Shown here: in pieces, positions 42,047 to 51,576 of the stretch
How the letters are laid out: each line of letters opens with the position of its first letter
How positions within the stretch are numbered: position 1 is the stretch's first letter
Assembly: GCA_964442285.1 (NCBI GenBank)
Contig: CAYTZH010000026.1
Coordinates: 1-64,000 of the forward strand
Reading direction: 5' to 3'
Length of the DNA: 64,000 nucleotides
From: CAYTZH01 sp964442285
Lineage (GTDB): Bacteria; Myxococcota_A; UBA9160; JAFDET01
Notes under the pieces: model-generated
The model's input: only the letters and a program-made list of their open reading frames with translations
Told to the model about the DNA's origin: nothing
Database searches by the model: none
Translations under genes and position numbers: made by a program

Positions 42047-43276
42047 TCAGAGCGCGCCGCTCTCCCGCAGGCGGCGGCGGGCGTCCTCGTCGTATCCGAG
42101 CTCGGCGAGCAGCTCCTCGGTGTCGGCGCCGAGGGCGGGCGGGCCGCGACGGATCCCCGACGGCGTGCGCGAGAGCTTGGCCGCCGGGCCCACGAGGGGC
42201 GCGCGGGTGCCGTCCTCCAACGCCACCGGCTGGAGCATCTCCCGCGCCTCCACGTGGGGGTCCCGCGCGGCCTCCGCGTAGGTTCGGACCGGCGCCGCCG
42301 GAAGGCCGGCATTGCGGAAGATGGTGAGGACCTCGTCGCTGGTGCGGGCCGCCATCCAGGCGGCGACCAGGGCGTTCACCTCCTCGCGGTGCGCCACCCG
42401 GGCCGGGCCCGTGGCGTAGTCGGGATGCTCGGCGAGCTCGGGTCGGGCCAGCAGCTGGGCGAGCCGGCGCCAGTGGCTGTCGAGGAGGATGCCCGCCATC
42501 ACGAAGCCGTCCTGGGTGCGGAAGGCCCGGGCCGGCGCGGCGACGCGGAAGTCGTTGCCCATGCGCGGCAGGGGGTCGCCCATGGCCGCGAGGGTGGGGT
42601 AGCCGGTGGACTGGAAGAGCAGGGCGTCGAGCAGGGAGACGTCCACGTGCTGTCCCTCCCCGGTCCGCGCGCGGTGGTTCAGGGCGGCCAGGGCCGCCAG
42701 GGCGCCGTGCAGGCCGCCGAGGTCGTCGGCCAGGAAGGTGGGCGACTTCACCGGCCCGCCCTCCGGGTCGCCGTTCAGGGAGAGGAACCCGCTGGCGGCC
42801 TGGGCCAGGGGGTCGTAGCCGGGCCGGTCTGCGTCGGGGCCCCACTGGCCCCAGCCCGTGATCGAGACGTAGATCACGCGCGGGTTCAGCCGGGCCACGT
42901 CCGCATAGCCCACCCCCCAGCCCTCCGCCGTGCCGGGGCGGAAGTTCTCCACCACGATGTCGGCGCCGCCCGCCAGCCGCAGGAAGACCTCCCGGGCGTC
43001 TGGGTGGTGCAGGTCGAGGCACAGGCTGCGCTTGTTGCGGTTCAGGGTCGCGTGCATGAACGAGACCGGCGGATCGGTGCCCGGCAGGAAGGGCGGCGAG
43101 CGACGCGCCACCTCGCCGTCGGGGTGCTCCACCTTGACCACGTCGGCGCCGAAGTCGGCGAGCAGGCAGCCGCACAGGGGGCCCGCCCAGGTGGTGGTCA
43201 GCTCCACCACCCGCACCCCCGCCAGCGCGCCGACGCCGTCCGTGCGCGCGCCGCGGTAGAACGTCTCCCGGTCCAT
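42047..43276 (-). CDS. CaiB/BaiF family (class III) CoA-transferase
   Basis: A 409-residue class III CoA transferase, which moves CoA between carboxylic acids. Conserved features are GVRVVELTTTWAGPLCG, FGADVVKVEHP, NRNKRSLCLDL, VVENFRPG and the catalytic aspartate region TFLADDLGGLHGALAAL. The acid substrate cannot be told from sequence. Its ATG overlaps the trkH stop by one base (TGATG). Confidence 0.9.
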   Translation of the reverse strand: MDRETFYRGARTDGVGALAGVRVVELTTTWAGPLCGCLLADFGADVVKVEHPDGEVARRSPPFLPGTDPPVSFMHATLNRNKRSLCLDLHHPDAREVFLRLAGGADIVVENFRPGTAEGWGVGYADVARLNPRVIYVSITGWGQWGPDADRPGYDPLAQAASGFLSLNGDPEGGPVKSPTFLADDLGGLHGALAALAALNHRARTGEGQHVDVSLLDALLFQSTGYPTLAAMGDPLPRMGNDFRVAAPARAFRTQDGFVMAGILLDSHWRRLAQLLARPELAEHPDYATGPARVAHREEVNALVAAWMAARTSDEVLTIFRNAGLPAAPVRTYAEAARDPHVEAREMLQPVALEDGTRAPLVGPAAKLSRTPSGIRRGPPALGADTEELLAELGYDEDARRRLRESGAL

Positions 43277-44706
43277 CACCGGCGCCAGAACCCCCGCTGC
43301 AGCAGCACCAGCACCGTGAAGATCTCGAGCCGGCCCGCCACCATGCAGGCCGCCAGGGCGAGCTTCACGTAGCCCGGGAGGTGGGCGTAGTTGTCCGTCG
43401 GTCCCACCTCGCCGAGACCCGGGCCGATGTTGCTCACCGCGCTCACCGAGGCGGATACGCAGGTCACCAGGTCGTAGCCGGCGGTCGCGACCACGGCGGT
43501 GGCCGCGGCGACGAGCAGGATGTAGGCCACGAGGAAGGCGGTGGTCGCGTTCATCACCTCCGCACCCACCGGCCGCCCTCCGTACTTCACGTGCTGGATG
43601 GCGTGGGGGTGGATGCCCCGGTGCAGATTCGCCCGCAGGGCGCGCACCAGCAGCAGGGCGCGCAGGCTCTTGAAGCCGCCCGAGGTGGAGCCGGCCATCC
43701 CGCCCAGCACCATCAGCAGCACCAGCACCAGCTGGGTGAGCTCCGGCCAGCGCTCGAAGTCGACGCTGCCCAGGCCGGTCGTGGTGATGATGGACACCAC
43801 CTGGAAGACGGCCTTGCGCAGGGGGCCGTCCGGGGTGTCGGCGGCGATGAGCCAGGCGAGCAGGCCCGACGCCACGGCGATGGTGAGCAGGAAGTAGCGG
43901 AGCTCCGCGTCGCGGAACGCCCGGCCTGCGCGGCCGGCGAGCACCTGGTAGTGGAGCACGAAGTTGATGCCGCCGAGCAGCATGAAGAAGCTCACGATCC
44001 ACTCGACCCCGGCGTTCTGGAAGGCCGCGACGGAGGCGTCGCGGGTGGAGAACCCGCCCGTGGACAGGGTGCTGAAGGCGTGGCAGGCGGCGTCGAAGGC
44101 GTCGAGTCCTGCGAGCCAGAGGCCGGCGAAGGCGGCTCCGGTGAAGCCCGCGTAGATGAGCCAGAGTCGCCGCGCCGTCACCGAGATGCGCGGGGTGAGC
44201 TTGCTCGCCACCGGACCCGGCACCTCGGCCTTGAAGAGCTGCATGCCGCCGATCCCGAGCAGCGGCAGGATGGCCACGGCGAAGACGATGATGCCCATCC
44301 CGCCGAGCCACTGGCTGAGGGAGCGCCAGAGCAGCAGGCCCCGGGGTGCGTGGTCGAGACCGCTGAGCACGGTCGCTCCGGTGGTCGTGAAGCCGGAGAC
44401 CGACTCGAACAGGGCGTCCACCGGCTGGAGCTGGTCCGTGAGCAGATAGGGCAGGGCCCCGAACAGCGACGCCAGCAGCCAGGCCCCGGTGACCACCACG
44501 AAGCCGTCCCGGGCGCGCAGGCGCCGATCCGGCGTGCGTCCCGACAGGCCCAGGGGCAGGCCGAACACCACGGCCACGCACGCGCTCGCGACGTAGGGGA
44601 CGGCGGGCTCGCCGTAGAGCAGCGCGACGCTCGCGGGCAGCAGCTGGACGGCGCCCAGGCCCACCAGCAGCCAGCCGAGGATCTGCATGTCGAGGAGCGG
44701 GTTCAT
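43276..44706 (-). CDS. trkH: TrkH-family potassium uptake protein
   Basis: A 476-residue potassium channel-like membrane protein with four M1-P-M2 repeats. Pore loops include SVSGFTTTGATVL, FSTLSTGGFSTRD, SIITTTGLGSVDF and AVSNIGPGLGEVG. The usual NAD-binding partner TrkA is not in the window. It is coupled to the CoA-transferase gene by a one-base overlap, which is unusual. Confidence 0.93.
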   Translation of the reverse strand: MNPLLDMQILGWLLVGLGAVQLLPASVALLYGEPAVPYVASACVAVVFGLPLGLSGRTPDRRLRARDGFVVVTGAWLLASLFGALPYLLTDQLQPVDALFESVSGFTTTGATVLSGLDHAPRGLLLWRSLSQWLGGMGIIVFAVAILPLLGIGGMQLFKAEVPGPVASKLTPRISVTARRLWLIYAGFTGAAFAGLWLAGLDAFDAACHAFSTLSTGGFSTRDASVAAFQNAGVEWIVSFFMLLGGINFVLHYQVLAGRAGRAFRDAELRYFLLTIAVASGLLAWLIAADTPDGPLRKAVFQVVSIITTTGLGSVDFERWPELTQLVLVLLMVLGGMAGSTSGGFKSLRALLLVRALRANLHRGIHPHAIQHVKYGGRPVGAEVMNATTAFLVAYILLVAAATAVVATAGYDLVTCVSASVSAVSNIGPGLGEVGPTDNYAHLPGYVKLALAACMVAGRLEIFTVLVLLQRGFWRR

Positions 44707-44829
44707 GCCTACGAGCCGGTCGCCTCCATCCCCCCGGCCCGGTGCGGGCAGCGGGCGGCGCAGTCGGGAGGAAGGGCATCGGGCCGCGTGCGGGAGAGGG
44801 AGCCTGGGCGGGCGCGGCAGCGAACGGCG

Positions 44830-47800
44830 CTAGGGAAGCACAGTGGAACCCGGGTGCAATGCCCGCGGCTCGCTCTCCGCTGCGGATTCCGCGGGGCCGC
44901 GCTCGCCGACGAAGGGGTCGTCGACCTCCAGCCCCAGCCGCCCCACGCCGCGGCGGAGTCGACCGGCCAGCCGGTCCACGAGGTCGTAGGCGCAGGGCAC
45001 CACCAGCAGGGTGAGCGCGGTCGACACCGCCAGGCCGCCCACCACGCCGGCGGCGAGGCCCGTGAGGACGTTGGAGCCCCGGCCGAGTCCCAGGGCCAGG
45101 GGCGTCATGCCCAGCACCGTGGTGCCGGCGGTCATCAGGATCGGTCGCAGGCGCACCGCCGCGCCGAGGGCCAGCGCCTCCCGGCGGGCCAGGCCCCGCC
45201 GCCGCAGGCGGTTCACGTAGTCGAGCAGCACGATGGCGTTGTTCACGACGATCCCGGCCAGCATGATCACGCCCACGTAGGAAGGGACCGTGAGGTCGTG
45301 CTGGAACAGGGCGAGACCCAGATAGACACCCACCAGCGACAGGGGGAGGCTCAGCATGATCACGAAGGGCTGCGCGAGGGACTCGAAGAGCGCGGCCATG
45401 ATCATGTAGATGAGCGCGATCGCGATGGCGAGGGACACGGCGAGCCCGCCGAAGGCCTCGGCGCGTCGCTCCTCCTCGCCGGAGAAGCGCCAGACGTAGC
45501 CGACCGGCAGGGGCACGTCCCGCATCCGCGCCTCGAGCTGGCGGGCGATGCTGTCGAGGGCCGCGCCCTTGTCGAGGTTGGCGTCCACCTCGACCATGCG
45601 GCGCTGGTCGATCCGCCGGATCTGGACCGGGCCCCGGTCCGCGTCGAGCCGGGCCAGCTCCCGCAGCGCCACCGGCGTGCCGCGGTCGTTGCGGATCACC
45701 AGCTCCCGCAGGTGGCGCAGGTCCGAGCGCTCCGAGGGCTTGTACTGCACCCGGATGTCCACCTCGTCGCCGGCATCCGTGAGCTGCCCCACCACGCGCC
45801 CGTCCATGGCGGTCTCCACCACCTCGGCGACCCGGCGCACGGTGAGGCCCTGGTCGGCGACCCGCACCCGGTCGATCTCCACCCGCAGCTCCGGCCGTCC
45901 CTGCTCCACGGAGGAGCGCACGTCCACGCTCCCGGGAACGGTCTCGAGCTGCTGCTTCAGGATGGTGCCGAGGACGGCCAGGCGGTCGGGATCCTCGCCG
46001 AGGACGTGGACCTGCACGGGCCGACCCGAGCCGGCGCCGCCGTAGCTCTGGATGCCGACCTCGGCGTCCGGCAGGTCGGCCAGCCGGCGCCGCAGGTCGG
46101 CCTGCACGTCCTTGCCGTGCCGCGCGCGATCCTCGCGGAGCGTCACCGCCACCACGACGCGCTCCCCGGCGCGGACCGCGGTGAAGACCGACGCCACGTC
46201 GGGATCCGCCTGGGCCAGCGCCTCGGCCCGGCGCGCGGCCCGGTCGAGCACCGGGAAGGCGGTGCCCTCGGCCAGCTTGAGGGTGAGCGCGAAGTTGTCG
46301 TGGTCGTTCTCGGGGAAGTAGCTCTTCGGGTGCAGCACGAGCCCCACCAGGGCCAGGGCGAAGACCGCGATCCCGCCGGCCAGGACGCCGGCGGCGCGCC
46401 GCTTGCGCGCCAGCAGGTGGAGCAGGAGCCCCCGCAGCCGGGCTGCCGGCGCGCTCAGCGCCTCCACCTCGGCCTCGACGCCCACGGACGCGGCGTCGTC
46501 GACGGCGGTCGGCGCCCGCAGGATCTTCGACGCCAGCATGGGAACGATCGTGACCGCCACCACGAGCGAGGTGATCAGTGAGAAGGAGACGGTGAGGGAG
46601 AGATCGGTGAAGACCTCCCGCGCGATGCCTTCGGTGAAGGTGATCGGCAGGAATACGGCCAGGGTCGTCAGGGTCGAGACCAGGATGGCGAGGGCGACCT
46701 CCGAGGAGCCCTCCACCGCCGCCCGCCGCGCCGTCTTCCCCAGGGCCAGGTGGCGGGCCACGTTCTCGATCACCACCACGGAGTTGTCCACCAGCATGCC
46801 GACACCCAGGGCCAGGCCGCCCAGGCTGATCACGTTCAGGGTCAGACCGGCGAACTTGATCAGGATGAAGGTGCTGATCACCGAGATCGGCATCGCGATG
46901 GAGACCACGAGCGTGGCGGGCGAGCTCCGCCAGAGCAGCCGCAGCAGCAGCAGCGCCAGGCCGATCACCGCGCCCGCCCCCAGGAGGCTCCCGAAGGTCC
47001 CCAGGCCGGCGGCGAGCCAGGCGGTGACGGGCCCCGACGCCAGCAGGCCCGCGCCGAGCAGGGCGATCCCGCCGAAGGCCCGCCAGCGTCGGTTCGACAG
47101 GAAGGGCCACAGCACCAGGATGGCGAAGAAGGCCCCCCAGAGGGCGTTGTCCTGCACGTCGACGATGGACTTGCGGATGTAGGGGGCCGTGTCGAAGGCC
47201 ACGCCGATCTCGAGCTGGGGGAACTCGCCGCCCAGGGTGGCGACCCGCTGCTTCACGGCGTCGCTCACGGCCACCACGTTGCCGTCGGTCTCCTTGATGA
47301 CCGCGAGCTCGACCGTGGGCAGGCCGTTGAAGCGGGAGAGGGAGCGCACCTCCCGGTGCGTGTCCAGGACCTCGGCCACGTCGCCGATCCGGATCCGGGC
47401 ACCCTCCTCGAAGCGGATGGTGGCGTCCCGGATGTCGTCGAGGCTCCGGAACTTGCCCACGGTGCGCACCAGGAACTCGTCTCGCCCGCGGTCGATGCGC
47501 CCGCCGGGGTTGTTCAGGTTGGCGCTCCGCAGGGCGGCGCTGACCTCGCCGAGCGCCACGCGGTAGGCGTCGAGGGCGGCGGGCAGCACGTTCACCTGCA
47601 CCTCCCGTTCGAGCCCGCCGTAGACGTCGGTGGTGGCCACGCCGTCGATGCTCTCGAAGCGGGGCTTGAGCAGGTCCTCCGCCAGGCGCCGGACCTCCGA
47701 GAGCGGGAGCGTGGGCGAGGAGATCGCCAGCCGGATGGCCTCGTCCTCGCCGCCGAAGTTCATGCGCGAGATCAGCGGGTCGTCGATCTCGTCGGGCAGG

Positions 47801-48153
47801 GCCGCGCGGATGGCGTCGAGCTTCTCGCGCACGTCGACGCGCAGGCGGTCCGTGTCCGCCCCCCAGGTGAACTCCACCATCACGAAGGAGCTGCCCTCGC
47901 GGGTCACCGAGCGGATCCGTTTGACGTCCTCGACCGCCGCCACGGCCCGCTCGATGGGCCGGGTGACCCGCTCCTCGACCTCCTGCGGCGCGACCCCCTC
48001 GTAGGTGGTCTGCACGCTGATCATCGGGAACTCGAGCTGGGGGAACATCTCGATCGGCAGGCCGAACACGGAGATCACGCCGAGGGTCACCGCGATCACG
48101 ACCATCATCGCGATCGAAACGGGGTGCCGGACGCTGAACTCGGTGGGGCTCAC
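44830..48153 (-). CDS. RND-family efflux permease
   Basis: An inner-membrane resistance-nodulation-division pump of 1107 residues, longer than typical AcrB (about 1050). The extra length lies in a hydrophobic insert before TM2 (RRWRAFGGIALLGAGLLAS...). The N-terminus FSVRHPVSIAMM and TM4 GMLVDNSVVVIENV are typical; the first proton-relay Asp is kept and the second is Asn. TM10 has NNAIVLL with Asn where AcrB has Lys. The GTG start overlaps the adaptor stop (GTGA). Confidence 0.92.
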   Translation of the reverse strand: MSPTEFSVRHPVSIAMMVVIAVTLGVISVFGLPIEMFPQLEFPMISVQTTYEGVAPQEVEERVTRPIERAVAAVEDVKRIRSVTREGSSFVMVEFTWGADTDRLRVDVREKLDAIRAALPDEIDDPLISRMNFGGEDEAIRLAISSPTLPLSEVRRLAEDLLKPRFESIDGVATTDVYGGLEREVQVNVLPAALDAYRVALGEVSAALRSANLNNPGGRIDRGRDEFLVRTVGKFRSLDDIRDATIRFEEGARIRIGDVAEVLDTHREVRSLSRFNGLPTVELAVIKETDGNVVAVSDAVKQRVATLGGEFPQLEIGVAFDTAPYIRKSIVDVQDNALWGAFFAILVLWPFLSNRRWRAFGGIALLGAGLLASGPVTAWLAAGLGTFGSLLGAGAVIGLALLLLRLLWRSSPATLVVSIAMPISVISTFILIKFAGLTLNVISLGGLALGVGMLVDNSVVVIENVARHLALGKTARRAAVEGSSEVALAILVSTLTTLAVFLPITFTEGIAREVFTDLSLTVSFSLITSLVVAVTIVPMLASKILRAPTAVDDAASVGVEAEVEALSAPAARLRGLLLHLLARKRRAAGVLAGGIAVFALALVGLVLHPKSYFPENDHDNFALTLKLAEGTAFPVLDRAARRAEALAQADPDVASVFTAVRAGERVVVAVTLREDRARHGKDVQADLRRRLADLPDAEVGIQSYGGAGSGRPVQVHVLGEDPDRLAVLGTILKQQLETVPGSVDVRSSVEQGRPELRVEIDRVRVADQGLTVRRVAEVVETAMDGRVVGQLTDAGDEVDIRVQYKPSERSDLRHLRELVIRNDRGTPVALRELARLDADRGPVQIRRIDQRRMVEVDANLDKGAALDSIARQLEARMRDVPLPVGYVWRFSGEEERRAEAFGGLAVSLAIAIALIYMIMAALFESLAQPFVIMLSLPLSLVGVYLGLALFQHDLTVPSYVGVIMLAGIVVNNAIVLLDYVNRLRRRGLARREALALGAAVRLRPILMTAGTTVLGMTPLALGLGRGSNVLTGLAAGVVGGLAVSTALTLLVVPCAYDLVDRLAGRLRRGVGRLGLEVDDPFVGERGPAESAAESEPRALHPGSTVLP

Positions 48154-49277
48154 GACGCCTGGTCGGGAACGCCCGGGTCGACGATCCGGACCTCGGTGCC
48201 CTCGCGCACGCTGCTCTTGCCCTCGACCACCACCCGATCGCCGTCCTCGAGTCCCGAGGCGATGGCCGCCTGGTTGCCCGCGATGAAGTGGGTGCGCACG
48301 CCCCGCAGGCGCGCGGTCTCCCGCTCGTCCACCACGTAGACGCCGAAGGTGTCGCCCAGGTCGACCAGGGCGTCGGCCGGCACCACCAGGGCGTTCTCGG
48401 CCACGTCCCGGACCGCCTCGAGTCGGGCGAACATGCCGGGCTTCAGGGCGCCGTCGGGATTCGGGACCCGGAGCCGGATGAGCTGGGTGAAGGCCACCGG
48501 GTCGAGGCTCGGCGCCTCGTACTCGACGCGGCCCTCGAACTCGCGCTCGGGAAAGGCATCCACCCGGATGGGTACGGCCTCGGCCGAGCGCGCCACCCGG
48601 GGCGCCTCCTTCTCGGAGACGTGCACCTCGAGCTGGAGCGGGTCGGTCTGGATCAGCGTGAAGATGGGCCCCCCCGCGCCGCCGGCCTCTGCGCCCGACG
48701 GCGTCACCAGGTCGCCCACCGAGTAGCGGCGCTCCTGGAGCACCCCGGCGATGGGGGCCGTGATGCGCGCGTCGGCCAGGCGCTGGCGGGCGAGGTCGCG
48801 GCCGGCCCGGGCCGTGAGCCGGTCCGCCTCGGCGATCTGGGCCTCCGCCTCCGCCCCGTCGAGGCTGGCCCGCGAGCTGATCTTGCGCTCGAACAGCTCC
48901 CGGACGCGCTTGCGCTTGCGCTCCGCCTCGTCGCGTCGGGCCCGGGTCTGGGCCAGCGCCGCCTCCGCGCGCTGCAGCTCCAGGGCCAGCTCCGTGGTGT
49001 CGAGCTCCACGAGCTGCTGGCCGACCTCGACCCGCTCCCCCTCCAGGGCGTGGAAGCGCACGATCCGGCCCGAAAGCTTGGGACGGACCTCCACCACCTC
49101 GGCCGCCCGCAGCCGTCCCGACAGCTGGACCCGGTTCACCAGGTCGGTCCGCACCACCGGCTCGACCCGGACCGGCACCCGCGCGTCCTGGGTGGAGGCG
49201 CCGCTGTCGACGCCGCCGCAGCCGCTGGCGCCAGCGAGCAGGAGCGCCAGACCGACCCCGAGCCCGACCCGCCTCAT
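48150..49277 (-). CDS. RND periplasmic adaptor lipoprotein
   Basis: A 375-residue membrane-fusion protein that links the pump to an outer-membrane channel. It has a lipoprotein signal (GASGC near residue 20), two lipoyl-like halves (VRPKLSGRIVRFHALEGERVEVGQQL and ARITAPIAGVLQERRYSVGDLV) flanking a coiled-coil hairpin, then beta-barrel strands. It overlaps tetR by four bases and the permease by four bases. No outer-membrane channel gene is present in the operon. Confidence 0.91.
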   Translation of the reverse strand: MRRVGLGVGLALLLAGASGCGGVDSGASTQDARVPVRVEPVVRTDLVNRVQLSGRLRAAEVVEVRPKLSGRIVRFHALEGERVEVGQQLVELDTTELALELQRAEAALAQTRARRDEAERKRKRVRELFERKISSRASLDGAEAEAQIAEADRLTARAGRDLARQRLADARITAPIAGVLQERRYSVGDLVTPSGAEAGGAGGPIFTLIQTDPLQLEVHVSEKEAPRVARSAEAVPIRVDAFPEREFEGRVEYEAPSLDPVAFTQLIRLRVPNPDGALKPGMFARLEAVRDVAENALVVPADALVDLGDTFGVYVVDERETARLRGVRTHFIAGNQAAIASGLEDGDRVVVEGKSSVREGTEVRIVDPGVPDQAS

Positions 49278-49894
49278 CGTCCCCGCTCCGCAACGGCGAC
49301 GCCGTGGAGATAGAGGTCGAGGAGGGCCTCCACGTCCTCGTCGGCGGGCAGGGGCTCCCCGCGCAGGAGCCGCTCGGCGACCAGCGCCGAGACGCTGAAG
49401 AGCAGCTGCCGCGCGGCGCGCACGGGATCGACCGGGCGCAGGGCGCCGCGGGCGATCCCCGCGGACACGATCTCGGCGACGAACTCGAGGTAGGCCCCGT
49501 GGGCGTCCCGGGCGACGGCCTGGGCCGAGGGGCGTACCCGCGCGTCGACCACCGCCTGGAAGAAGGCGTGCTGCTCCCGCGCGTGCTCGATGCTGGCGCG
49601 GACGATGGCCTTCAGCTGCCCGACCGCGTCGTCCGCCGTCGAAGCCGCCTGGCGACTGCGCTCCACCAGGGCCGCGCGGTCCTGCTCGAACGCCTGCGCC
49701 AGCAGCATCTCCTTGCTCTCGAAGTAGAGGTAGAGGGTGCCCTTGGCCACGCCGGCGGCCTGGGCGATCCGCTCCATGGAGGCCTCGGCGTAGCCGACCT
49801 CGCTCATCACCTGGCGCGCTGCGGCCAGGATGGCGTCGGTGCGGAAGTCCTTCAGGACCTCTTCGCGGGTCCGGACGCGAGCCCCCTCGGACAC
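49274..49894 (-). CDS. TetR-family repressor of the efflux operon
   Basis: A 206-residue TetR-type regulator. The N-terminal helix-turn-helix reads ILAAARQVMSEVGYAEASMERIAQAAGVAKGTLYLYFESKEML in pieces (AAGVAKGTLYLYF is the hallmark). The C-terminal domain would bind a small pump substrate. I chose GTG 49894 after GGGGGG; an ATG at 49948 is the alternative. It is first in the tetR-adaptor-permease operon and likely represses it through the palindromes upstream. Confidence 0.88.
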   Translation of the reverse strand: MSEGARVRTREEVLKDFRTDAILAAARQVMSEVGYAEASMERIAQAAGVAKGTLYLYFESKEMLLAQAFEQDRAALVERSRQAASTADDAVGQLKAIVRASIEHAREQHAFFQAVVDARVRPSAQAVARDAHGAYLEFVAEIVSAGIARGALRPVDPVRAARQLLFSVSALVAERLLRGEPLPADEDVEALLDLYLHGVAVAERGR

Positions 49895-49953
49895 GTTCCC
49901 CCCCCGGGCGGCAGCCCGGGAGAAGACCGGGGCTGACTGTAGGGTCATCTACC

Positions 49954-49968
49954 TGACCGATGCGATCA
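49954..49968. promoter_or_regulatory. Imperfect TetR-type operator
   Basis: TGACCGATGCGATCA resembles the perfect palindrome six bases away (one mismatch in the right arm, three-base centre). It lies within 60 bases of the chosen tetR start and is probably a second repressor site. Confidence 0.4.
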
Positions 49969-49974
49969 TTCCGC

Positions 49975-49988
49975 TGACCGGCCGGTCA
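49975..49988. promoter_or_regulatory. Palindromic TetR-type operator
   Basis: TGACCGGCCGGTCA is a perfect 14-base palindrome of the form typical for TetR/AcrR operators. It lies 80 bases before the tetR start, in a locally AT-richer segment. Confidence 0.6.
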
Positions 49989-50078
49989 CCAAAACCTAGC
50001 AGTCCGGCCGATGCCGGCAAACAGCCGCAAATGTGGTTCAGATCCAGGCGCTTTGGAGTGGAGAGCTCGCGCGGCGTC

Positions 50079-50768
50079 TCAGACCGGGACCAGGCCGCCC
50101 CGGACGCTCGCCGCCTCGTCGCTGGCGAGCCAGCGGATCACCGAGGCGATCTGCGCCGGCGTCGTCCACGCCGAGGGGTCCGCGTCGGGCATGGCGCGCC
50201 GGTTGGCCGGCGTATCGATGGTGGTCGGCACCACGGCGTTGATGCGGATCGCCGAGCCCTCGACCTCCCGCTGCAGCGTCTGGGTCAGCACGGCCACCGA
50301 AGCCTTCGACGCCGCGTAGGCGGCGAGCGCAGCGGGCCGCGCGTCGGCGGCCGCCGAGGCCACGTTCACCACCACCCCGCGCCCGCGCTCGCGGAGCCCG
50401 GGCAGGGCCGCGCGGCACAGGGCCGCGGCGGTGCGCACGTTGATCCGATACATGGCGTCCCAGGTCTCGAGATCGGTCTCCCAGACCGGTGTGCCCCCGG
50501 CAAAGCCGCCGGCGGCGTTCACCAGCACGTCCAGCGGCTCGACGGCCTTCACCGCGGTCGCGGCGCCCGCCGCCTCGGCGATGTCCGCCTCGAGCAGCAC
50601 CAGCCGACCCGAGGCGAGAGCCTCGGCCTGGTCCGCCTCCAGCGCGCGGGCCTCCGCCTCCACGATCCACGGCGCGATGACGCGGTCGCCCGACTCGAGG
50701 AAGGCCGAGGCCACCGCCCGTCCCAGGGCTCCGGTTCCGCCGCTCACCAGCACGTTGCGTCCCGACAT
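50079..50768 (-). CDS. Short-chain dehydrogenase/reductase
   Basis: A 229-residue SDR. The coenzyme motif is SGGTGALGRAV at the N-terminus, NAAG is near residue 83, the catalytic serine is in NVASAAAD, and YAASK gives the Tyr and Lys. The substrate is unknown. It starts at ATG 50768, eleven bases after the HEAT-repeat gene's stop on the same strand. Confidence 0.9.
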   Translation of the reverse strand: MSGRNVLVSGGTGALGRAVASAFLESGDRVIAPWIVEAEARALEADQAEALASGRLVLLEADIAEAAGAATAVKAVEPLDVLVNAAGGFAGGTPVWETDLETWDAMYRINVRTAAALCRAALPGLRERGRGVVVNVASAAADARPAALAAYAASKASVAVLTQTLQREVEGSAIRINAVVPTTIDTPANRRAMPDADPSAWTTPAQIASVIRWLASDEAASVRGGLVPV

Positions 50769-50778
50769 GGCGGCGAGC

Positions 50779-51576
50779 CTACCGCAGATCCGGCCCGCCC
50801 CCGGGCGGCTTCCCGGGTGGCGCGTCGGTGGGCGCGTCGGTGGGTGCGTCGGTGGGCGCGTCGGTGGGTGCGCCGGTGGGTGCGCCGGTGGGCGCGTCGA
50901 GCAGGGCCAACGCCCGCTCCGCCAGGCGCCGGGCGACCGGGTCCGGCTCCTCCCGCCGGGCCTGCGCCAGCCGGCGCCGCACCGCGGCCGGCGGATCCAG
51001 CAGCCCGGCCAGGGCCGTGAGCGCGGCTCGCCGGGTCTCCCGCTCCGGATCCCGGGAGGCCTCCACCAGCGCGGCCGCCGCCTCCGGAACGTCCGGCGCC
51101 AGCTCCCGCAGGCAGGCCACCGCCATGGGCCGCAGGCCGGGACGCTCGTCGCTGCGCACCAGCCCCAGGACGATGGGCAGCACCTCGTGGTGGAGGCGGC
51201 CGGTCGTCACGAGCAGGCGCGCGGCCTCCCAGCGCACGTCGGGGTCGTCGGCCTCGAGGGCGCCGAGGATCGCCGGCAGCAGCGCCGGCCCCGGGGGCTC
51301 GAGCTGCGCCTGGGTCCAGGCGGCCCAGAAGCGCGCGCGGGGGTCGTCGCTGCGCAGGGAGGTCCGGACCCGGCCCGGCACGTCGGCGTGGCGGTCGCGG
51401 CGGCCGATGCGGGCCAGGGCGCGCGCGGCCTCCCGGCCCACGCGGGTCTCGGCATCGCCCAGGGCGGCCGCGAGCGGGTCCAGCAGCAGGGTGCCGGCCG
51501 GGTCGTCGCCGGCCTCGCGGCAGGCCGTGCGACGCACGCGCGGATCGGGACTGGCCAGCCGCTCGGCGAGGCTCAC
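50779..51576 (-). CDS. HEAT-repeat protein with APTD tandem tail
   Basis: A 265-residue protein. About six HEAT-like helical repeats (RVRRTACREAGD, RVGREAARALARIG, DVRWEAARLLVTTG, ETRRAALTALAG) fill residues 1-215. A proline-rich tail of APTG/APTD units follows, coded by a 12-base tandem repeat. HEAT proteins act as scaffolds. The GTG start overlaps the stop of the metallo-hydrolase gene by four bases. Confidence 0.85.
   Translation of the reverse strand: MSLAERLASPDPRVRRTACREAGDDPAGTLLLDPLAAALGDAETRVGREAARALARIGRRDRHADVPGRVRTSLRSDDPRARFWAAWTQAQLEPPGPALLPAILGALEADDPDVRWEAARLLVTTGRLHHEVLPIVLGLVRSDERPGLRPMAVACLRELAPDVPEAAAALVEASRDPERETRRAALTALAGLLDPPAAVRRRLAQARREEPDPVARRLAERALALLDAPTGAPTGAPTDAPTDAPTDAPTDAPPGKPPGGGPDLR
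50821..50892. repeat. 12-bp tandem repeat coding APT(D/G)
   Basis: Six adjacent 12-base units of the form (C/T)GCG(T/C)CGGTGGG, plus a partial seventh, lie inside the 3' end of the HEAT-repeat gene. The period is a multiple of three, so copy number can change without a frameshift. Confidence 0.85.

Noticed and set aside
43381..46581. 1066-codon plus-strand frame opposite trkH and the RND permease
   Set aside because: It is antisense to two well-supported membrane protein genes and has no domain or ribosome site.
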